This document shows, piece by piece, positions 6,982 to 10,620 of a stretch of 10,620 bases of DNA. The DNA is from Prevotella sp. (GTDB lineage Bacteria > Bacteroidota > Bacteroidia > Bacteroidales > Bacteroidaceae): NCBI GenBank assembly GCA_017632825.1, contig JAGBQP010000081.1, positions 1 through 10,620 of the forward strand, in the 5' to 3' direction. The first letter of the stretch is position 1. Every line of letters starts with the position of its first letter. The notes below the pieces were generated by a model. That model saw only the letters and a list, made by a program, of their open reading frames with translations, did no database searches and was not told the origin of the DNA. The translations under genes were made by a program, and so were the position numbers.

Positions 6982-8180
6982 AAAAAATACTATTGTTGGG
7001 CTCGGGTGAACTGGGCAAGGAGTTTGTTATTGCCGCTATGAGGGCTGGCCAGTATGTAATAGCTTGTGACCGCTACGACAATGCACCCGCCATGCAGGTG
7101 GCCGACGAGCGCGAAGTGTTTAATATGCTCGACGGTGATGCCTTGGAGGCTGTTGTCAGGAAACATCAGCCGGATATCATCGTTCCGGAAATTGAAGCTA
7201 TTCGTACGGAACGACTGTTTCAGTTTGAGGAAGAGGGCATCCAGGTGGTTCCTTCTGCCCGTGCGGTCAACTTCACGATGAACCGTCGCGCTATACGTGA
7301 CCTGGCTTCGAAGGAGCTGGGATTGCGTACAGCAAAATTCTTTTATGCAAAAACATTCGATGAGTTTAAGCAGGCAGCCGACGAGATAGGATTCCCCTGT
7401 GTGGTGAAACCCCTCATGTCTTCGTCTGGTCACGGCCAGAGCTATGTGCATAACGACTCTGAGCTGGAACAGGCTTTTAAGGAGGCTATGGAAGGTTCGC
7501 GTGGCGATGTGAAGGAGGTGATTATCGAGGAGTTCATTGATTTTGACTCGGAGTTCACTTTGCTTACCGTCACACAGCAGCACGGCTGGCCCACCTTGTT
7601 CTGCCCGCCCATCGGGCATGTGCAGAAGTCGGGCGACTACCGTGAGTCGTGGCAACCCTACAAAATAAGCGAAGAGGCACTGAAACAGGCTCAGATAATG
7701 GCCGACAAGGTGACAAAGGCTCTGACGGGAGCTGGCATCTGGGGCGTTGAGTTCTTCCTGACGAAGCAGGGCGAGGTCATTTTCTCGGAGCTGTCGCCAC
7801 GTCCCCACGATACGGGTATGGTGACGCTGGGACATACCACGAACCTCTCGGAGTTTGAACTCCATTTCCGTGCTGTGATGGGATTGCCCATCGCCGGTAT
7901 TCATCTGGAGCATGCAGGAGCCTCGGCTGTCATACTGTCGCCAACGGAAGCCTCTACGCCCATTGACCGTTCGCTATTGCCATATAATCTTGAGACGGCT
8001 TTACAGGAAGACCGCACACGTATCCGCATTTTCGGGAAACCCGAAGCCCATAAGGGACGCCGCATGGGTGTCGTACTCTGCTACGGCGAGGTGGGCGATG
8101 ACGTTGATGCGCTTCGCGATAAGGCAAAGAGACTGGCCAAAACGGTTCTTGGCACAGACCCCTATGCGAAGTTAAAATAA
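6978..8180 (+). CDS. purT: Formate-dependent phosphoribosylglycinamide formyltransferase (GAR transformylase 2)
   Basis: A 400-residue ATP-grasp enzyme (E. coli PurT has 392). It makes formyl-GAR from GAR, formate and ATP through formyl phosphate: the third step of purine synthesis, without formyl-folate. Features: N-terminal pre-ATP-grasp loop [10 protein letters not shown] (6-15); substrate-binding EIEAIRTE (71-78); [10 protein letters not shown] (101-110); the ATP-grasp loop [14 protein letters not shown] (142-155); [15 protein letters not shown] (213-227), highly characteristic of PurT; and the metal-binding [14 protein letters not shown] (270-283). This separates it from PurK and from other ATP-grasp ligases. 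It starts at an ATG overlapping the previous stop and ends 33 bases before the ketoisomerase gene. Its place inside a sugar-nucleotide gene group is unusual; I see no change in its motifs that would suggest a new substrate. Confidence 0.96.
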   Translation: MKKILLLGSGELGKEFVIAAMRAGQYVIACDRYDNAPAMQVADEREVFNMLDGDALEAVVRKHQPDIIVPEIEAIRTERLFQFEEEGIQVVPSARAVNFTMNRRAIRDLASKELGLRTAKFFYAKTFDEFKQAADEIGFPCVVKPLMSSSGHGQSYVHNDSELEQAFKEAMEGSRGDVKEVIIEEFIDFDSEFTLLTVTQQHGWPTLFCPPIGHVQKSGDYRESWQPYKISEEALKQAQIMADKVTKALTGAGIWGVEFFLTKQGEVIFSELSPRPHDTGMVTLGHTTNLSEFELHFRAVMGLPIAGIHLEHAGASAVILSPTEASTPIDRSLLPYNLETALQEDRTRIRIFGKPEAHKGRRMGVVLCYGEVGDDVDALRDKAKRLAKTVLGTDPYAKLK

Positions 8181-8213
8181 AGATGTGAAAACGTGAATGA
8201 TTTGCGATTACCG

Positions 8214-8618
8214 ATGGAGATTACAATTGTTGACCTGCCAAAGTTTTCGGACTATCGTGGTAATCTGACGGTGGCTGAGGCTAACGCCGAGGTGCCGTTC
8301 GATATAAAGCGTGCTTATTGGGTGTATGATGTGCCGGCTGGCGAGAGTAGGGGAGGGCATGCTCACAAGCACCTCAGACAACTACTTATCGCTATGAGCG
8401 GTTCGATACACGTGACGATAGATAACGGCTATGAGCGCAAAACAGTCCTCCTGGATAATCCTGGGAAAGGCTTGCTCGTCAATACAGATATCTGGTGTAC
8501 ACTCGCTGATTTTTCTTCGGGCGCCGTCTGTCTGGTCTTAGCCTCTGAGCACTTCGAAGAGGAAGATTATATCTGCGATTACGATGAATTTCTGAACTAT
8601 ATAGGATGTTCCAAATAA
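8214..8618 (+). CDS. FdtA/QdtA-type dTDP-4-keto-6-deoxyhexose 3,4-ketoisomerase
   Basis: A 134-residue single-domain cupin of the FdtA/QdtA (WxcM-like) family. These enzymes move the keto group of dTDP-4-keto-6-deoxyglucose from C4 to C3, leading to dTDP-Fuc3NAc or dTDP-Qui3NAc for surface polysaccharides. Features: DYRGNLTVAE (13-22), IKRAYWVYDVP (31-41), and the metal-free cupin active-site block RGGHAHKHLRQ (46-56), whose His49 and His51 match the known catalytic histidines of FdtA. Then come SGSIHVTIDNG (62-72), the 'FSSGAVCLVLAS' strand and the family C-terminus 'EEDYICDYDEFLNYI'. I chose the ATG at 8214 because it aligns with family N-termini; an in-frame GTG at 8193 would add seven residues. 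RmlB, three genes upstream, makes the expected substrate. Whether the product has the galacto (FdtA) or gluco (QdtA) configuration cannot be decided here. The 3' end overlaps the acyltransferase gene by 13 bases. Confidence 0.88.
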   Translation: MEITIVDLPKFSDYRGNLTVAEANAEVPFDIKRAYWVYDVPAGESRGGHAHKHLRQLLIAMSGSIHVTIDNGYERKTVLLDNPGKGLLVNTDIWCTLADFSSGAVCLVLASEHFEEEDYICDYDEFLNYIGCSK

Positions 8619-9547
8619 TCAGATATTCTCCTGAGCGACACGATGAATGGAATCGGTTCGTGACAACGTCGAAGAATGGAACCTTCCTCTTCGACCGAGA
8701 ATACATGGATTATCATGCTGATCGTTTTAGGGACCATTCGCTCATGTTTTACCTCAAGGGAAAACTCTATGCACTCCTACCTGCCAACGAAAAGGACGAC
8801 ACGCTTTACAGTCATCAGGGATTGACCTACGGCGGACTGGTTCTTGGTGTGGAGGCAACAACTCCTTATGTGCTTGAACTTTTCCGATCGTTGAGAGAAT
8901 ACCTCTTGCAACACGACTTCCGACATGTTCTTTATAAGGCTATCCCTTGGATATATCATCGCGTACCAGCAGAGGAACCTCTATATGCAATACATCAGTT
9001 AGGTAACTATCGGTTGAAAGAACGTGATGTGTCGTCAACGATTGTGATGAATCGGCTGCTACCGTGGAGAAAAGGTCGCCGTTATGCTCTGAGTGTATCG
9101 CGAAGAAATGGTTTGGTGGTATCTCAGAATCAGAATTTTGAGGATTTCTGGAATATTCTTAAGGATAATCTGTGGAGAAAACACGGGGCAACTCCCGTAC
9201 ATTCTCTGAGTGAAATTCATTTGTTGCACGGACGCTTCCCGAACAACATTAAACTCTTCGAAGCCAGAAAGGATGGTGCGCTTCTTGGCGGATGCGTTGT
9301 CTATTTGACCTCACAAGTGGTTCACACGCAGTATATTGCGGCTTCTCCAGAGGGAAAGCGTCTTGGTGCGATTGATGCTATCATTGGGGAGTTGATTCAT
9401 AGCTATTCTGATTATCCTTATTTTGATTTTGGTAAGTCAACCGAAGCACATAGCGACGAACTTAACGAGAATCTGATATTCCAAAAGGAGGGATTCGGGG
9501 CAAGGGCTATGTGCTACGATACCTACGAGTGGGATATATTATTATAA
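8606..9547 (+). CDS. FemAB/GNAT-like acyltransferase
   Basis: A 313-residue protein with the two-lobed layout of FemAB-like GNAT acyltransferases, which transfer acetyl, amino-acyl or other acyl groups to amines. The N-lobe opens with 'YSPERHDEWNRFVTTSKNGTFLFDREYMDYHADRF' (from residue 7; quoted as a pattern of W-x-x-F-V and FL--R-YMDYH), followed by LYALLPAN (54-61) and GLTYGGLVL (72-80), common in this group. The C-lobe has the GNAT-like core IKLFEARKDGALLGGCVVY (215-233), YIAASPEGKRLGAIDAII (243-260) in the place of the acyl-CoA binding turn, and YFDFGKSTEA (272-281) with N-EN-IF-KEGFG near the end, as in FemAB-type proteins. It starts at ATG 8606 inside the ketoisomerase gene. Family and context suggest N-acylation of a 3-amino-6-deoxy sugar, which is an inference; the substrate is unproven. 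Confidence 0.82.
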   Translation: MFQIIRYSPERHDEWNRFVTTSKNGTFLFDREYMDYHADRFRDHSLMFYLKGKLYALLPANEKDDTLYSHQGLTYGGLVLGVEATTPYVLELFRSLREYLLQHDFRHVLYKAIPWIYHRVPAEEPLYAIHQLGNYRLKERDVSSTIVMNRLLPWRKGRRYALSVSRRNGLVVSQNQNFEDFWNILKDNLWRKHGATPVHSLSEIHLLHGRFPNNIKLFEARKDGALLGGCVVYLTSQVVHTQYIAASPEGKRLGAIDAIIGELIHSYSDYPYFDFGKSTEAHSDELNENLIFQKEGFGARAMCYDTYEWDILL

Positions 9548-9573
9548 TGTATAACTTATAAAAAACAATAAAA

Positions 9574-10293
9574 ATGGATTACGAAGAAATGACTAATGTG
9601 TACTCCCGCGAACGGGAGTTGGAGATGTCAACAGCATTCCCGGTACTGATGCGCAAGGTGTATGTGTGGATGTCAATGGCACTGGCAATTACAGGTATTA
9701 CAGCGTATTACGTGGCGCACAATGAGACGCTGATGATGGCTATAAGAACCAACCGGATACTCTTCTGGGGACTTCTTATCGCAGAATTTGGACTCGTCAT
9801 TGGACTGAGTGCTGCTATTAATAAACTGTCACTGACGACCGCAACGCTGATGTTTGTGCTCTATTCGCTTGTCAATGGTGCTACGATGTCGTTCATCTTC
9901 CTGGCTTACACGGAGTCAAGTGTTACGAATGTTTTCCTGATAACGGCAGGAACGTTTGCGGCAATGGCTGTCTTGGGCTACTTTACAAAGACCGACCTCA
10001 CGTCAATGGGAAAAATCTTGATGATGGCTCTGATAGGTGTTATTATTGCGACCATCGTGAACTTTTTCACTAAAAGCGCGGGACTGTCAATTATCCTCAA
10101 CTACATCGGGGTGCTAGTGTTTGTTGGACTGACAGCTTATGATTCACAGAAAATCAAACAAATGTTGCAGATGGCTCCTGATGTAAGCGAGACAAGTCAG
10201 AAGGTTGCCCTTCTCGGGGCTTTGTCTCTCTATCTTGACTTCATCAATCTCTTTCTCTATCTCCTCAGAATTTTTGGTAGTCGCAGAGATTAG
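9574..10293 (+). CDS. Bax inhibitor-1 / YccA family membrane protein
   Basis: A 239-residue integral membrane protein of the BI-1 (TMBIM) family, pH-sensitive Ca2+ leak channels in the studied bacterial member YetJ. A charged N-terminal tail (about 1-26) precedes seven hydrophobic helices at about 31-48, 62-80, 87-110, 116-135, 147-165, 172-188 and 211-233. Family signatures are clear: FLAYTESSVTNVF (109-121), GYFTKTDLTSMG (135-146), LTAYDSQKIKQ (186-196) and ALSLYLDFINLFLYLLRIFG (216-235). Asp190 and Asp222 correspond to the conserved aspartate pair that gates the pore in YetJ. The ATG at 9574 follows an A-rich stretch (ACAATAAAA) of the kind used for initiation in Bacteroidota. It lies 26 bases after the acyltransferase gene and is the last gene before the terminator, so it may share the transcript, though its function seems unrelated to sugar synthesis. 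Confidence 0.95.
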   Translation: MDYEEMTNVYSRERELEMSTAFPVLMRKVYVWMSMALAITGITAYYVAHNETLMMAIRTNRILFWGLLIAEFGLVIGLSAAINKLSLTTATLMFVLYSLVNGATMSFIFLAYTESSVTNVFLITAGTFAAMAVLGYFTKTDLTSMGKILMMALIGVIIATIVNFFTKSAGLSIILNYIGVLVFVGLTAYDSQKIKQMLQMAPDVSETSQKVALLGALSLYLDFINLFLYLLRIFGSRRD

Positions 10294-10315
10294 AATAACA
10301 TCAAAATCTTCTCTT

Positions 10316-10364
10316 AACTGTCCATGCCTTACTAATATAATAAGGTGTGGACAGTTTGTTTTGT
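10316..10364 (+). terminator. Intrinsic terminator after the BI-1 gene
   Basis: AACTGTCCATGCCTTA (10316-10331) pairs with 10341-10356 across a nine-base AT-rich loop: a 16-bp stem with two adjacent G-U wobbles. A T-rich run (TTTGTTTTGT) follows. It lies 22 bases past the BI-1 stop and just before the rRNA promoter region, so it closes the plus-strand gene run. No T-run follows it on the other strand, so it should act in one direction only. Confidence 0.85.
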
Positions 10365-10385
10365 CATAAAACATGAAAACTTTCA

Positions 10386-10401
10386 TATTTTTGCAAAAAT
10401 A
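10386..10401. repeat. Perfect 16-bp palindrome upstream of the rRNA promoter
   Basis: TATTTTTGCAAAAATA reads the same on both strands. It ends 12 bases before the -33 box of the rRNA promoter, and an overlapping imperfect palindrome (ATGAAA-AC-TTTCAT, 10373-10386) adjoins it. Its first eight bases (TATTTTTG) also fit the -7 consensus, with a TTTG at 10360-10363 (22-base spacer), so a second upstream promoter is conceivable. The A/T tracts could equally be an UP-like element or a protein site. Confidence 0.6.
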
Positions 10402-10413
10402 ATTGCGGAAAAA

Positions 10414-10445
10414 TTTGGATGGTATTGGAAAAAGCCGTACCTTTG
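10414..10445 (+). promoter_or_regulatory. Promoter of a probable rRNA operon
   Basis: TTTG (10414-10417), a 20-base spacer and TACCTTTG (10438-10445) match the Bacteroidota consensus perfectly. The region upstream is AT-rich with A/T tracts, as at strongly expressed rRNA promoters. Initiation is expected around 10450, at the start of the leader hairpin. Confidence 0.8.
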
Positions 10446-10620
10446 CATCCGCTTTCGCTCAAAAACAAGGGCGAAGCGTTAAAAAGAAAGAGTTCTTTGA
10501 AAGATTTACATAAACAGAGACAAGTAGTACAAGAAGCGAGTGCTCTTAGTTGGGCACTTGGGTAAATATACGAACTGTCGATTCCATGGGGCTGTCTGGT
10601 ACAGTCCTGTGAATGAAGAA
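10446..10620 (+). other. rRNA operon leader, upstream of a 16S gene not in the window
   Basis: This 175-base stretch has no credible protein gene. It holds a hairpin at 10450-10478 (CGCTTTCGCTC with GGGCGAAGCG, one bulge), a boxA-like GTTCTTTGAAAG (10492-10503), a nine-pair hairpin at 10537-10560 (CGAGTGCTC/GGGCACTTG, with TGCTCTTA resembling E. coli boxA at its loop), then further sequence to the edge. From memory, the order 'GTTCTTTGAAAGATTTACAT', 'ACAAGAAGCGAGTG', 'GTCGATTCC' and 'TACAGTCCTGTGA' matches leaders before 16S rRNA in Prevotella and relatives. The 16S gene itself is not visible and would begin a little beyond 10620. The role (antitermination and pre-rRNA processing) is inferred. 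Confidence 0.75.

Noticed and set aside
6990..7913. 307-codon minus-strand open frame opposite purT
   Set aside because: It lies wholly within a canonical purT and has no known motif.
9548..9573. Possible promoter in the gap before the BI-1 gene (TATAACTTAT)
   Set aside because: It lacks the TTTG of the -7 consensus and has no clear -33 box at the right distance; A/T richness before an ATG is normal here.
10144..10386. 80-codon minus-strand open frame at the end of the BI-1 gene
   Set aside because: It runs across the terminator hairpin into the conserved BI-1 C-terminus and has no supporting motif.
10446..10620. 16S rRNA gene start
   Set aside because: Only the leader is visible; I do not see the AGAGTTTGATC sequence typical of the 16S 5' end before the window stops.
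1..10620. Mobile elements, CRISPR arrays, defence systems, tRNA genes
   Set aside because: I saw no transposase, integrase, regularly spaced direct repeats, cloverleaf sequence or toxin/nuclease pair; the gene content and uniform look suggest core chromosome.

Overview
The window looks like ordinary chromosome from a Bacteroidota bacterium, most likely of the Prevotella group. Four promoters fit the Bacteroidota consensus TTTG-N19-21-TAnnTTTG, each with a 20-base spacer; one of them has TTTC in place of TTTG. Ribosome-binding sites are mostly weak or A-rich. The right end matches what I remember of a Bacteroidota/Prevotella rRNA operon leader. The genus is my inference from these traits and from protein flavour, not from a database search.

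Left block, minus strand (1-2242). xseA and xseB, the two subunits of exodeoxyribonuclease VII, are followed by the start of an exported TPR-like protein that runs off the left edge. That protein has its own promoter and may be the sensor part of a histidine kinase. xseA starts from a consensus promoter placed so close to the ATG that its mRNA should be leaderless or nearly so.

Centre and right block, plus strand (2328-10364). A divergent promoter opens a run of nine co-directional genes with gaps of at most 34 bases and several ATGA overlaps: a MATE exporter, a cytidylate-kinase-like protein, a YfcE/MJ0936-type metallophosphoesterase, RmlB (dTDP-glucose 4,6-dehydratase), an unrecognised membrane protein built from two copies of a '2 TM + soluble domain' unit, PurT (formate-dependent GAR transformylase), an FdtA/QdtA-type dTDP-sugar 3,4-ketoisomerase, a FemAB/GNAT-like acyltransferase, and a Bax-inhibitor-1 family membrane protein. 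A strong hairpin terminator closes the run. RmlB, the ketoisomerase and the acyltransferase suggest a route to an N-acylated 3-amino-3,6-dideoxy sugar for a surface glycan. The nucleotidyltransferase and aminotransferase steps are absent here and must lie elsewhere if the route exists.

Right end (10365-10620). An AT-rich stretch with a perfect 16-bp palindrome leads into a consensus promoter and a structured leader with boxA-like sequences. This is typical of the region just before a 16S rRNA gene, which would begin beyond the window.

I found no phage, insertion sequence, CRISPR array, tRNA or defence system. The observations most worth checking are the duplicated membrane protein between rmlB and purT, the incomplete dTDP-amino-sugar set with purT inside it, the mirror-image divergent promoters with a leaderless xseA, and the translationally coupled MATE/kinase pair.
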